From Bradyrhizobium sp. Ash2021 (GTDB taxonomy: Bacteria > Pseudomonadota > Alphaproteobacteria > Rhizobiales > Xanthobacteraceae): DNA of 64,000 nucleotides. Numbering within the stretch: position 1 is the stretch's first letter; every line of letters starts with the position of its first letter. The translations under genes were made by a program, and so were the position numbers. The stretch covers positions 8,104,501-8,168,500 of the forward strand of contig NZ_CP100604.1 of the NCBI RefSeq assembly GCF_031202265.1. The letters are read 5' to 3'. The notes under the pieces were generated by a model that worked only from the letters and a program-made list of their open reading frames with translations, was not told where the DNA came from and made no database searches. Positions 46,507 through 55,065 of this stretch are shown in pieces.

Positions 46507-46746
46507 TGGGTGATCGCCGGAAATTTCTGCCTGTAGAATAAGATCAAAACGTGAACATTACGTTGCGGCAAGGCGCCAGCGCCGTCAAGAGGGGTGATTC
46601 GGTCCACCTAAATACCGCTTTTCGCCTGAATCGCGTGAAAAAACCTCTACGCGCCGGGAGGTTTGCACGACTTCTTGTTCAGGCGCGGGATGAGGGGTCG
46701 AGGGCGTAGGGCTGGCCGATCTGAGAGGCGGGCTTGAGCCACTATA

Positions 46747-47031
46747 TCAAAGGCGGCACACAATCCTGTTCATGGTCTGATCGTTTGGATTGTAGTCTGG
46801 CCGAATCCGCGGAAATTCTTCATCTGTAATCGAGACGTTGGTCATAAGAGACAAATGGAAAGTACGCCAACTTTGTCCGCTTCCTCCGCTGAGTTGCCAT
46901 GCGCTGAGTGCGAGATTGTTCTTCTTGTCGTATCCCAACAAATGAGGCTCTGCGCTACGTAGCGTGTTCTTGTAGCTAAACGTAATTATCCTTTGGCGCT
47001 TGATCGCATCACAGAGAAGCTGAGGATTCAT
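46747..47031 (-). CDS. Small WYL-domain-like protein, coupled to the OLD nuclease
   Basis: A 94-residue protein: MNPQLLCDAIKRQRIITFSY, then SAEPHLLGYDKKNNLALSAW and GSGQSWRTFHLSLM. This is the beta-rich core of WYL domains, which bind nucleic-acid or nucleotide ligands and act as switches in CRISPR and phage defence. There is no HTH. Its ATG overlaps the OLD gene's TGA by four bases (ATGA), so the two are translated together. The pair looks like one functional unit. Confidence 0.75.
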   Translation of the reverse strand: MNPQLLCDAIKRQRIITFSYKNTLRSAEPHLLGYDKKNNLALSAWQLSGGSGQSWRTFHLSLMTNVSITDEEFPRIRPDYNPNDQTMNRIVCRL

Positions 47032-49106
47032 GCAGCCTCCGAAATGGTGCTTTCGTTTAGAGCATCCCGGTTACGAAGCGCGACGATGGCGTGGACGATA
47101 TTTTCCAAGGTTGTACTCCGTTGCCCAATAGTCGCTAGACCGGCCAACAGTTCGCTCATTACGAAAGGAGCCTTTTCAGCATCGGAATTTCGCTCAATGC
47201 CATACCTTTGCTTCACGGTGTCTAATTGCGTTTGGTAAAGCGGTCCACCTAGTTCGGCTTTAAGGACTGTCTCCAATTTTGTTTCGAAACAGGCGAACGT
47301 TTTAGCCACGATTGAGGTTGTTTCCGACGCTGAACCGGCTGGAACGCCCATTAATAATTTCAAGGTGCGACTATGCTGCGCACTTTGAATGTTCCCACGG
47401 TCACAGTCCCAGAGTACGAATGTGGGGATGTTTAGGGCTGCAAAGATTGCGGTAGGTCGATCCAGCTTAGTGATACTGTCCACTGCTAAAATGGCGATGC
47501 CAAGCCCTTCCAAATCGATCCCAAGATACGCAGCCGCTGCTGCGATGGCCGCGCGGTCGCTTACCCCTTCAACCAGGACAACGGTATCCGCAAAAAATCC
47601 TTCCGCGATTTCGGCGCTGATAACGTGTAATCTTCCGCGCAATCCCTCGGCACTGTACGTTCCCTCTGGCTTTTCGTGTGCTTGCTCTAATCGCCGAGCC
47701 ACGTCCGCAAGGGTAGAAAAGGTTAACTTGCACTCTTTGTAATCGCTTCCGGCCACCTTGTGCCTGCGGGCGAGCGAAACCTCTTCAAACCTATCCATTG
47801 ATACGAACAAAGCTGAGTGTGTTGCGAACAACACCTGCGTTTGGCGCGCCACGCCGGGGAGCTGGCCGGCGCTGAGTTGACTAAGAACCCTAGCGAAATG
47901 GCGCTGTTTGGTTGGGTGTTGATATAGCTCCGGCTCCTCTATCGCTAAGATTAAGCCGGGAAGGGTATAAAGCGGAACCGCAGCTTCGGTGCGAACGGTT
48001 TCTTCATTGGTCGCGACCCCGATTCCCGTTGTTTCTTCTGGCGCAGAATCCGAGACTTCAGGAGAAGCGAGGTCACTGTTGCCGCTCGAAAGCGCGGCTT
48101 CCGCCGATGTTGCTTTGGCTAAGTGTTGGAGCAGCGTGAGGATGAAGGCGCGCTGCAGGCCATGTCCTTTTCTGTCGACTGGCCCTTCAAATCCATCGTC
48201 GTTAAGCAAGACATCCGCAGCTGGAAGGGGCACAGCAAAGTCCTGCGTGGGTTGCCAGTGAAGCGCCACCGCTGCCTCTTTGTAGTAAAGTTGCAGAGTA
48301 TTCGACAGCTCGTCGGATAATCCGCTTAATTCATGGAGCTTTTCTGGGTCGGTAAGCTCTCGATACTCAGTGGAAATGCGAGATTGGAAAGATAAAATGT
48401 CAGTGCGCTTTTGAATTGCACTGCGCACTACAAGCTCTAGCAATCGAGATATAACCGCGCCCCTCGCATCAAGCGCGTCAGCCGAAGCGTCACGGACAGC
48501 CGGAATAAATACGAAGCTTGTTGCTTTTTGCAACGCACCCTTAGCCACGTTGGTGAATCCGAAAAACTGCCCATCATCGCGAGCTAGTTCGCATTGGTCA
48601 GGGTGGAGAGCCTCCCATTCCGCGAGTGCCGACGCAATCTGATCTGCGCGGTTGATCGACGGTAGGGACGAGTATTCTCCTCCACTAGAACGCAGAGCAT
48701 TGTAAGCTGCTCGTTGTGGAGTTGCTCCAGTAGTGTTGCGGATTTCGGAGAATCCTGGATGCTGACGGGTCGCGCCGTAGTATCGGCCGTTGCTCTTGCC
48801 CCCTCCAGCGTCGAACACCCGAACTACGGTCATCTCTTCATTGTGTATTCTCGAACCGAAAGTCTCTCGCTCTACCTCGTTAAAATTTGTGAAGGTAAGA
48901 GCGATTTCTATCTGTTCGTTCAATTGCCTCCCGAAAAAATCATCGGCCTCAACCGACGCGGATTGTCCGTAGAACCTATCGATGGCTCTAAGTACCGTGG
49001 ACTTTCCGGCACCGTTGCCGCCCACGATGGACATTTGGTGGCCAACATCCACGGTGATGTCGCGGATTGAGCGAAAGTTCTTAACGCTAATCCGTTTCAG
49101 GATCAT
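47028..49106 (-). CDS. OLD-family ATPase/TOPRIM nuclease
   Basis: A 692-residue protein. The N-terminal ABC/SMC-type ATPase starts MILKRISVKNFRSIRDITVD with Walker A IVGGNGAGKSTVLRAI. The second part has Walker B LILAIEEPELYQHPTKQRH and an H-loop LFATHSALFVSMD. The C-terminal TOPRIM domain has the Glu in VVLVEGVSDRAAIAAA and DxD in FVLWDCDRG. A low-complexity insert of about 40 residues (residues ~340-385) makes it longer than simple OLD proteins. OLD nucleases include phage P2 Old and GajA of Gabija. No UvrD-like gajB is adjacent; its coupled partner here is the WYL protein. Confidence 0.88.
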   Translation of the reverse strand: MILKRISVKNFRSIRDITVDVGHQMSIVGGNGAGKSTVLRAIDRFYGQSASVEADDFFGRQLNEQIEIALTFTNFNEVERETFGSRIHNEEMTVVRVFDAGGGKSNGRYYGATRQHPGFSEIRNTTGATPQRAAYNALRSSGGEYSSLPSINRADQIASALAEWEALHPDQCELARDDGQFFGFTNVAKGALQKATSFVFIPAVRDASADALDARGAVISRLLELVVRSAIQKRTDILSFQSRISTEYRELTDPEKLHELSGLSDELSNTLQLYYKEAAVALHWQPTQDFAVPLPAADVLLNDDGFEGPVDRKGHGLQRAFILTLLQHLAKATSAEAALSSGNSDLASPEVSDSAPEETTGIGVATNEETVRTEAAVPLYTLPGLILAIEEPELYQHPTKQRHFARVLSQLSAGQLPGVARQTQVLFATHSALFVSMDRFEEVSLARRHKVAGSDYKECKLTFSTLADVARRLEQAHEKPEGTYSAEGLRGRLHVISAEIAEGFFADTVVLVEGVSDRAAIAAAAAYLGIDLEGLGIAILAVDSITKLDRPTAIFAALNIPTFVLWDCDRGNIQSAQHSRTLKLLMGVPAGSASETTSIVAKTFACFETKLETVLKAELGGPLYQTQLDTVKQRYGIERNSDAEKAPFVMSELLAGLATIGQRSTTLENIVHAIVALRNRDALNESTISEAA

Positions 49107-49334
49107 TGCGGCCCGTTGATGATAGGGAATGGGGAATCGAGCCGAAAGGGTGAGGGTTCAACGCACAGTTGTCAATGAGCGGTAGGGATTACCTTGAGCA
49201 GATAATTGATTATGCTGGGTAACTTGCCTCGTGCGAACCCAATGCCGTGCCGCCTGTTGAACCTTCCCGCGCGTAGCCTTGAAATAAATACAAAACTCTA
49301 CTACAAATCACGCCATAGGCGGGCAAAAAAACTT

Positions 49335-49465
49335 AGGTTTATCAGTAGTATAGGGGAGTCGTGGTGGTTCCCACCCAACTGTACCACCACACAAAATTCC
49401 CCTGTGGTTCCAGCATCGTATTGATAGACCTGACGCATTTGAGCGCGCTAAATACAAAGAGCGCT
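49335..49465 (+). other. Attachment-site repeat, second copy in direct orientation
   Basis: aggtttatcagtagt ... gtggttcccacccaactgta then ccac is the tRNA-His 3' end with a three-base gap in the T loop. The following ~90 bp (cccctgtggttccagcatcg, attgatagacctgacgc, gcgctaaatacaaa) match the DNA between the tRNA fragment and the integrase start at 32850-32930. The two copies are direct repeats about 16.5 kb apart, as expected for tandem islands at one tRNA site. Confidence 0.7.
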
Positions 49466-49469
49466 CCAG

Positions 49470-49607
49470 ATGGCAGTCAGGATGGTCGCGTTAGTTCGAT
49501 CCAAGAATGGTGAGTATGTTGCGCGCAAGGGCATCCCCGCTGATGTCCGCGAGGCACCACGCACCGCATTCAGTTTCTTCAGCCATGACGAACGCCCGCA
49601 CGGCTAA
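49470..49607 (+). pseudogene. Tyrosine integrase, N-terminal remnant
   Basis: MAVRMVALVRSKNGEYVARK and GIPADVRE match the first ~30 residues of the integrase at 32932 (MALRMVALVRAKDGSWFARK...). After this the frame changes to unrelated residues and stops at 49605. The catalytic domain is missing, so this is the stump of a second, related integrase in the array. Confidence 0.75.
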
Positions 49608-49653
49608 AAGCCGCGCGGGTCGCGCCGTAGAGCGGACTCCGTCTTTAGGCCGA

Positions 49654-50520
49654 TCACTCTCTCGCCGCGTGGGTGTCGTACCAACCGGGCGGCGGGAACT
49701 GCATCGCGGGATTCAAGTAATGTCTAGAGCCCTTGAGGCGAAACACCTTCTCTTGAATCTTGCCGACCATATTAAACATGCTTTTTGGGCCGCCACCGAA
49801 CAGTCCAAGGTCTCCATTGATTGCATATCCGCGAAAAATGCCCTTGTAGACTTCGATAGCTTCAAGTGCACTTACCCATGTTCCCGGCAATTCATTTCCG
49901 AAAAGGCCGCTGCTTCCGTTCTTAAACCGCCAATCAACAAACTTTCCTTCTTTCGGAGCCATTGGACATTTCTGCATGGAGACAAGCGACTGATCTATTA
50001 TTCTGTATTTCCGGTATCCTAGTCTTTCGAACGTCTCGAATTCTTCGATAAGTTTTTTCCAGCTTGATTTGTCAGATTCAATGGACACGAATTGCGGTAG
50101 CTCGGAGAGATTTTCCAGAGACGCCAACGCTTCGAGGTCGTTGCCCTCAATATCGATTTTGCAGTATCTCGGGATACCGTGCTCCTTCAGAATGTCCGCT
50201 AGCTTCGCAGCGCGTATCGTCAACGTCCGTCCCGCACCTGCGCCGAAATTCTTGTTTCTTTCGGACCAATCTTGATTCGTTGTTCCCCATTCCGAAACAC
50301 GATCGTCGACATAAAAGCTGATGTCCCCGGGCGAGTTCGACACTGCAAGATTAACGACTGATAGAGCGCCCGACTTCACGTATTCCGAAAACCGGTTGCT
50401 GATGGATTCGCAGAATTCTGGCATCGCCTCTATGGCGACGACGCGAAATCCCTTTTTTAGATAGAATTCAGTATCCTCGCCCTTGTGGGCACCCACGTCG
50501 TAAATGAGGGTCTCGTCCAT
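49654..50520 (-). CDS. FkbM family methyltransferase
   Basis: From MDETLIYDVGAHKGEDTEFY at 50520, 288 residues. The SAM-binding motif I is LIYDVGAHKGEDT, with VVAIEAMPEF as motif II and RYCKIDIEGNDLEALA as the FkbM block. FkbM enzymes O-methylate sugars or small metabolites. The C-terminal part (FGNELPGTWVSALEAIEVYK) is specific to a subset found in surface-polysaccharide loci. It may modify a cell-surface glycan. The GT39-like gene in the same mobile region has a compatible theme but is 9 kb away. Confidence 0.85.
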   Translation of the reverse strand: MDETLIYDVGAHKGEDTEFYLKKGFRVVAIEAMPEFCESISNRFSEYVKSGALSVVNLAVSNSPGDISFYVDDRVSEWGTTNQDWSERNKNFGAGAGRTLTIRAAKLADILKEHGIPRYCKIDIEGNDLEALASLENLSELPQFVSIESDKSSWKKLIEEFETFERLGYRKYRIIDQSLVSMQKCPMAPKEGKFVDWRFKNGSSGLFGNELPGTWVSALEAIEVYKGIFRGYAINGDLGLFGGGPKSMFNMVGKIQEKVFRLKGSRHYLNPAMQFPPPGWYDTHAARE

Positions 50521-51277
50521 GGCTGTTCCTTTGCGTGCCCCAGGGCCAAGAAGGTAGATGCTGGCCAAGGCTCGTCAAGCGGCCGTATGCCGAGGTTCGC
50601 ACACTTGAAGCGCATCCTGAAGCTCGGTCGCGCTTGAGCAAGCATAAGACCCTTTGACGAAGCAGCGCGCCCAACGGTTCCAATGTGTTCCGATTGCCTC
50701 AATGTTTTAAAATGGGGGTCCCGATTTTGGCTTGAACACCCTAGCCGTCAGCTCAGCAGCAGCGCCGAGGTTTACTGGCGAATTTTGAAGTTTGATCTGA
50801 GCGGATCATCTAACGATAACGCCACTATTCCGGTGGCAACGAGACCCGTGGCGAGGTTGATGATGAGCGTTGTCCTGTCTGAGTGGCCATGCAGGCTGCG
50901 GCCGTCATTGTTCGGAAGCCCATAAGACCCCGACCCGTTCACTGACTCTGCTATTCAGCAAAGCAATCATCCGGAACACCCAGTGAAGACTTGAGCCTGG
51001 GCTGGGTGGACAGGTGAGCCCTGTGGGACACACGCTTAGCGAGCGCCCGAGGAGAGTACAGGAGCCTTTGTGCCCCCGTGTCCTAAGTTGAAAAACGTAG
51101 CGGCTAATTCAGCGAAGGAACGTTTAGTGAACAATCGTCATCGGTCATAGTAGAACTACGGGAACTTTGGCGATATTCTCTTCTCTCTTCGCAACAGCGC
51201 GGCGCGCAGCGTCCGAAGAAGCGGAGTCTGATTAAGCTCGATTACGAGGACTCACTTTGTTAACCAAGGGAGTATTA
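50521..51277. other. Non-coding gap
   Basis: About 750 bp. Frames such as that at 50683-50925 have no ribosome-binding site, domain or good codon use. The last ~20 bases before 51278 carry an agggag Shine-Dalgarno for the next gene. Confidence 0.4.
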
Positions 51278-51280
51278 GTG

Positions 51281-51745
51281 ATGGTTCAGTCAACAGTAGG
51301 ACGAGTCTCGAGCGTCATTGATCTAGAGAGCGAAATCGAGGCAGAGTTTCGAAACAGGCCGCCAGTCCACGAGCCGCGGCCTGTGACTTTCGCGCCGCCA
51401 AGGGTGCGTGAGCCGACCGTGTCGATGCCGGACTATGTCGAGCACCGCGAGGGGGCCACGGAGATCGGCAAGCTGACAGCGGAAGCCATTGTCCGCGAAT
51501 ACGAAGCTGCGGCGAAAGACATCGAGGCGATGGGCGCGGAGCTGATCGAGCGCGTCAAGCAATGCGAGGCGATGACCCGCGATGCGCTCGCCGTGACCCA
51601 GGAGATGAAGGAAACCGCAATGCGCTACCGCGAGGAGGCCAAGCGCATCTTCGTTCAGATTGAGGACTGTTCGCTGATGACGGCGGAGGTCCGCAAGACC
51701 TGCACCGAACTGAAGGAAAGGATCGCCGCTCCGGCCACGGTCTAA
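51281..51745 (+). CDS. Coiled-coil hypothetical protein
   Basis: MVQSTVGRVSSVIDLESEIE begins at ATG 51281 (GTG 51278 is equally placed after agggag). The 154-residue protein has a Pro-rich N-terminal segment (RPPVHEPRPVTFAPPRVREP) and a long helical coiled coil from residue ~75 (EAAAKDIEAMGAELIERVKQ ... EVRKTCTELKERI). It has high GC and codon use like the backbone. Similar proteins are frequent in Bradyrhizobium. The function is unknown. Confidence 0.65.
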   Translation: MVQSTVGRVSSVIDLESEIEAEFRNRPPVHEPRPVTFAPPRVREPTVSMPDYVEHREGATEIGKLTAEAIVREYEAAAKDIEAMGAELIERVKQCEAMTRDALAVTQEMKETAMRYREEAKRIFVQIEDCSLMTAEVRKTCTELKERIAAPATV

Positions 51746-52550
51746 TCCAAGTTCGGGCCCACTCGAACTTTAGTTCCGCGTCTGGGCGAAAGCGCGCATC
51801 TGCCAAGCAAGACACGGCGCGTGTAAACGCTTGGGAACAGACAGCCGTGATCCGTCGTGGCGGCCCGCTGCGCAACCCTGCTTACGGATGATCCTGGCGG
51901 GCTCTTTACCGAGCGCCAGTGTCTTGCATGCCAGGAATTCACTACAAAAGCGTGCGACAAAAGCAAATCGGTCGCGGCCAAATTCGCTAGGTTTATCAAG
52001 GGTAATTTGCTTCCACGGCAGTTCCCACCCAACCAAGTGGGCAGCGGGCGCAACAGCGTTGATTTGCCTGCGTGACAGCAACAACGTCGGTAATGCCAAT
52101 GAGCCGCGAACGGTGCGGTGGCGCATTCCCTCCCTCAATCAGCGGGGATCAACTCGGACCTGCTGGACGCGGATCTCGCCGGAACGTTTGGTCCTCCAGG
52201 TAGCTGGTCGCAAGCCGGCGCAACTCGGGTCATCATCATCATCATCATCATCATCTGCGACGCTTCGATTGGCCGCCAAATACCTGAATTATATAACTTT
52301 TTCGTCCCGCTTACCGCCGATTTAGCAGCTTCAGAACAGGGGAGTATCCGATCCATAACAGGGGCAATTTACCCAGGTAACAGGGGTTATGTCATTGCCC
52401 ACAGCGGAATGGGCCAATGCGGCCGATCGGTACGCGCCGTCCGGCTTTTCCCCAAGCGAAAGTCTTTTTGCCTCAACGTCTGAATCACACAAAAGGATTA
52501 TGGTGGAAGGCGATCCGCCGCTTAGCCTCATTTTCTCTAAATAGCTTTCG
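51746..52550. other. Non-coding gap with repeats
   Basis: About 800 bp without a supportable gene. It holds a weak attachment-site-like repeat (aggtttatcaagg ... cagttcccacccaac, about 51990-52030) and the CAT triplet array at 52231. Otherwise only short frames are seen. Confidence 0.4.
52231..52254 (+). repeat. Trinucleotide repeat (CAT)8
   Basis: Eight perfect CAT units. They would read as poly-Ile or poly-Met in surrounding open frames, but those frames have no other coding features. It is a simple repeat in non-coding DNA. Confidence 0.9.
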
Positions 52551-52599
52551 ATGCACGCGGTCCGGGAGGCCGCCGACATGCAGCATTCTGGTCTCGCAA

Positions 52600-53003
52600 T
52601 TGAGCAGGAAACCAAGGCCGCCGCCGAGCTGGCGTTCGACGCCTTCATCGAGAGCTACACGCCCAAATACGAGAAGGCGGCCGACTGCCTCAGCAAGGAT
52701 CGGGACACGCTACTGGCGTTCTACGACTTCCCGGCCGAGCACTGGAAGCACCTGCGGACGACCAATCCCATTGAAAGCACCTTCGCTACCGTGCGCCACC
52801 GCACCATCCGATCGAAGGGTTGCCTGTCCAACAGGACGGCGCTCGCAATGGTCTTCAAGCTGCTTGAGGCCGCGCAGAAAAGCTGGCGTCGTCTCGATGG
52901 CCACAACCAGTTGCCAAAACTCGTCCTCGGTGTGACATTCAACGACGGGATCGAGGTCATCGCCAAACCGACTGACCGTCAGCCCATAACCGCCGCCGCC
53001 TGA
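52600..53003 (+). pseudogene. IS256-family (mutator) transposase, C-terminal remnant
   Basis: The frame from 52551 has mutator-type transposase sequence from about residue 20. AFDAFIESYTPKYEKAADCL, LLAFYDFPAEHWKHLRTTNP and IESTFATVRHRTIRSKGCLS hold the conserved WKHLRTTNPIES block with the last catalytic Glu. The first two catalytic Asp residues and the N-terminal half are missing. The right end of the IS (ggccgtcacca then gcgatagctc) follows at 53010-53037. Confidence 0.88.
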
Positions 53004-53266
53004 TCGGCCAGGCCGTCACCAAATTTAGCGATAGCTCGCCCGATTGCGAATGCAGGGTCTGCTCTTGTTCGTTGAAAAGCGGGAACGCCTTAAGTCGCTT
53101 GAAACGGCATGACGCGATCTAATAACCTTGACGACTCAATCACCCCGGCAGGTCGTGACAGGCTGCGTGATGGGCTAAGGTACGGCTTGCCGAGGAAGGC
53201 AATTGAGGTCTAGTTGGATTGACGAAAATCACTAATTAGTTGAACGCTTGGCACAGCGCGGTTGTG
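53004..53266. other. IS right end and short gap
   Basis: The IS end sequence (gatcggccaggccgtcacca, gcgatagctcgcc) occupies 53003-53041. A second, slightly diverged end (gatcaggccgtcaccaaaaa, gcgatagctcgtc) is at 54680-54718, without transposase DNA. The rest shows no gene. Confidence 0.6.
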
Positions 53267-53506
53267 ATGAACGACAAGCGAGATACCCAGCGCCAGAATG
53301 TCATGAAGGCCGGAACAATTTTGTTTGGCGGCTCTGTGATCGACTGTTTAATCCGTAAGATGTCAGTCGGTGGTGCGAATCTTGAAGTCGAAAGCCAAAT
53401 GGGCATCCCCGGTTCATTTGATCTTGTCATTGAGGCCGAGCATAGTAACCACCATTGTCACATCGTTTGGCGGAAGGCGCGCCGGATCGGCGTTGCATTT
53501 GATTAG
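53267..53506 (+). CDS. PilZ domain protein
   Basis: A 79-residue single PilZ domain: NDKRDTQRQNVMKAGTILFG holds the RxxxR-type loop (here KRDTQRQNV), and DCLIRKMSVGGANLEVES holds the D/NxSxxG block as RKMSVGGA. VWRKARRIGVAFD is the last strand. PilZ domains bind cyclic di-GMP, but the first loop lacks a clean RxxxR, so binding is uncertain. Short PilZ proteins of this kind are numerous in Bradyrhizobium. The start is ATG 53267. Confidence 0.75.
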   Translation: MNDKRDTQRQNVMKAGTILFGGSVIDCLIRKMSVGGANLEVESQMGIPGSFDLVIEAEHSNHHCHIVWRKARRIGVAFD

Positions 53507-53545
53507 CCATCATTCCATCGGGGCCGGTAGGGAAACGATAAAGGG

Positions 53546-53704
53546 ATGGAAAACGAAGATAGCAAGCGTCCCAAGCGCCGTCCAAGCCGCCCGCGCATAG
53601 TGATGGGCTTACTATTGATCGCGGCCATCCCGATCTTCATTGCCCTCGCCAACAAGGCGGTGCACGAAAATGCAGAGACGATAAGTCAGAGTTTCGGTCG
53701 ATAG
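53546..53704 (+). CDS. 52-aa single-TM protein
   Basis: MENEDSKRPKRRPSRPRIVM... has a strongly basic N-terminus then one transmembrane helix (GLLLIAAIPIFIALANKAV) and a short acidic tail. The Shine-Dalgarno is very close to the start (aaaggg directly before ATG), so initiation may be weak. The basic/TM arrangement points to an inner-membrane protein with its N-terminus inside. The function is unknown. Confidence 0.5.
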   Translation: MENEDSKRPKRRPSRPRIVMGLLLIAAIPIFIALANKAVHENAETISQSFGR

Positions 53705-53745
53705 GCGCTTCCACTACCGCGCTGCGCATGGCCACCACAAAAACG

Positions 53746-53937
53746 CTACTGCAGATTGTCTCTGCTTACTTCGACTTCGTTCATGTTGTTGTGATGAAAA
53801 AATTGGTTTTTGCCGTTATCCCATTCAATACGCACGCCGGACCAATCGCTGGCTGTGACCGTACCTTGGTCCGTCGCGCTGGCCTGCCAAGCCACGCGCT
53901 GGCCGACTTTCAATTTTTTTGATTGTTCTGGTGTCAT
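53746..53937 (-). CDS. Small beta-rich hypothetical protein
   Basis: From MTPEQSKKLKVGQRVAWQAS at 53937, 63 residues with a KOW/SH3-like pattern: VGQRVAWQ, DQGTVTASDWSGVRIEWDNG. No membrane segment. The longer frame from 54012 has no ribosome-binding site. The function is unknown; the fold would suit binding of RNA, DNA or protein. Confidence 0.5.
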   Translation of the reverse strand: MTPEQSKKLKVGQRVAWQASATDQGTVTASDWSGVRIEWDNGKNQFFHHNNMNEVEVSRDNLQ

Positions 53938-53957
53938 TTGAGTGCCAGACGGCTGAT

Positions 53958-54302
53958 CTATTCTTTGTAGCGAACTCGAATAGCGCGTGGGACGACCCCA
54001 GTCAGTACCCAACCTATAAACTCAGCTCCTTCATTAAATTCATGCGTTTCACCAAACAAATCGACCGCCAAATATTCTTTGCCTAACAGACCCGGGCGCC
54101 TTCGTCTGCTCCACGACCCACCCAGATGCTTTACCACCGCGAAAGCGTCTGACAAACTTGTTGTCTCCGAAAGTTTGTCAGCGAGTTTGGTCGTCTCCTG
54201 GGTTACGGCAGCGGGTTCAAGCTCAACAAAACGCGCTTTAATGTTTGGAATAACTATATTGGGATCAGCCTTAGGTCCAAGCACCGAAACAGCGCGGTTC
54301 AA
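53958..54302 (-). CDS. Hypothetical protein (114 aa)
   Basis: An open frame (MNRAVSVLGPKADPNIVIPN...) with good coding character in the first ~55 residues (helical, TQETTKLADKLSETTSLSD) and a basic middle (GGSWSRRRRPGLLGKEYLAV). It abuts the DUF429 remnant at its right, so its true start may be lost. No domain is recognised. Confidence 0.4.
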   Translation of the reverse strand: MNRAVSVLGPKADPNIVIPNIKARFVELEPAAVTQETTKLADKLSETTSLSDAFAVVKHLGGSWSRRRRPGLLGKEYLAVDLFGETHEFNEGAEFIGWVLTGVVPRAIRVRYKE

Positions 54303-54309
54303 TTCACGG

Positions 54310-54645
54310 GCACGGGCCAGCGGGCCTCACGGCAAGAAGCTCACCAAGCAGACTTTCGCGATACTGCCCAAAATCGAGGAAATTGATGAGTTTCTCCAAA
54401 GGCGGGTCGATCTTCGCGAAGTGGTGCGTGAAGTACACCCAGAAGTCTGTTTTTCCGAACCGATGGTCCACCGGAAGGCATCGGCCCTGGGACGTCAGGA
54501 GCGTCAGCGTGCCCTCATGCGGCCTTTTCCCGAATTGCACACAATCGAAAAGGCCGGACGCGAGCAGGCGCTGCCGATCGAAGACATTCTGGATGCCTGC
54601 GTCGCCTGCTGGTTGGCTCTGACTGTCCGCCGGAGAAGGTCGTAG
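54310..54645 (+). pseudogene. DUF429 family protein, C-terminal remnant
   Basis: The frame reads KLTKQTFAILPKIEEIDEFL, REVHPEVCFSEPMVHRK and ILDACVACWLALTVRRRR, which are the ordered C-terminal blocks of DUF429 proteins (PKIxEVD ... EVHPExCF ... DLLDAxAAAW). The N-terminal half with the first conserved Asp is replaced by unrelated sequence, and there is no start with a ribosome-binding site. It is a 5'-truncated remnant. Confidence 0.6.
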
Positions 54646-54868
54646 CCTGCCCGACAGCATCCCGTTAGATGCCGCCTGACTGATCAGGCCGTCACCAAAA
54701 ATTGGCGATAGCTCGTCAGAAAGGGGGGCGACCGTTGACGAGATTCTGGTCCCAATCTGGTCCCACTGGGTAGGTTTGAGGGCGCATTGCGTTGCTCACG
54801 ACAAAATCGTACAGTGGCGCAAGCCGCTGATCTTCTACGATTTTTCGGTCGAGCCGGAGGCGAGACAA

Positions 54869-54927
54869 GGGAGAGCACTACCTTGACATGGTAGGAGTCA
54901 CAGGTTCGATCCCCGTCGCGCCCACCA
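54869..54927 (+). other. tRNA-Val(GAC) 3' fragment, probable right island boundary
   Basis: gggagagc continues into cactaccttgacatggtagg, a perfect 5-bp anticodon stem with loop ttgacat (anticodon GAC), then agtca, T arm caggttcgatccccg (the last pair is off) and acceptor strand tcgcgccc, with CCA at the end. The 5' acceptor strand and the first half of the D arm are absent. It is the 3' portion of a tRNA gene, as left by integration at tRNA-Val, and backbone genes resume 140 bp to its right. Confidence 0.7.
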
Positions 54928-55065
54928 CCGCAAAGCCTTGTGATCACTGCCATTTAGTATTTTGAGGAAATTTCGAAGTGCTCCTTGACCAGCATTTCGG
55001 AAGCAAATCGGAAGCGTCGACATCGATTTGGGCGCACGCAAAGGCGGCACTGGGAGAATAATCCG

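Noticed and set aside
49206..49424. Plus-strand open frame crossing the attachment repeat
   Set aside because: It spans the tRNA-derived repeat, has no ribosome-binding site and matches nothing; the repeat explains the sequence.
52135..52356. Frame encoding a run of Met or Ile residues
   Set aside because: It is only the translation of the (CAT)8 simple repeat within non-coding DNA.
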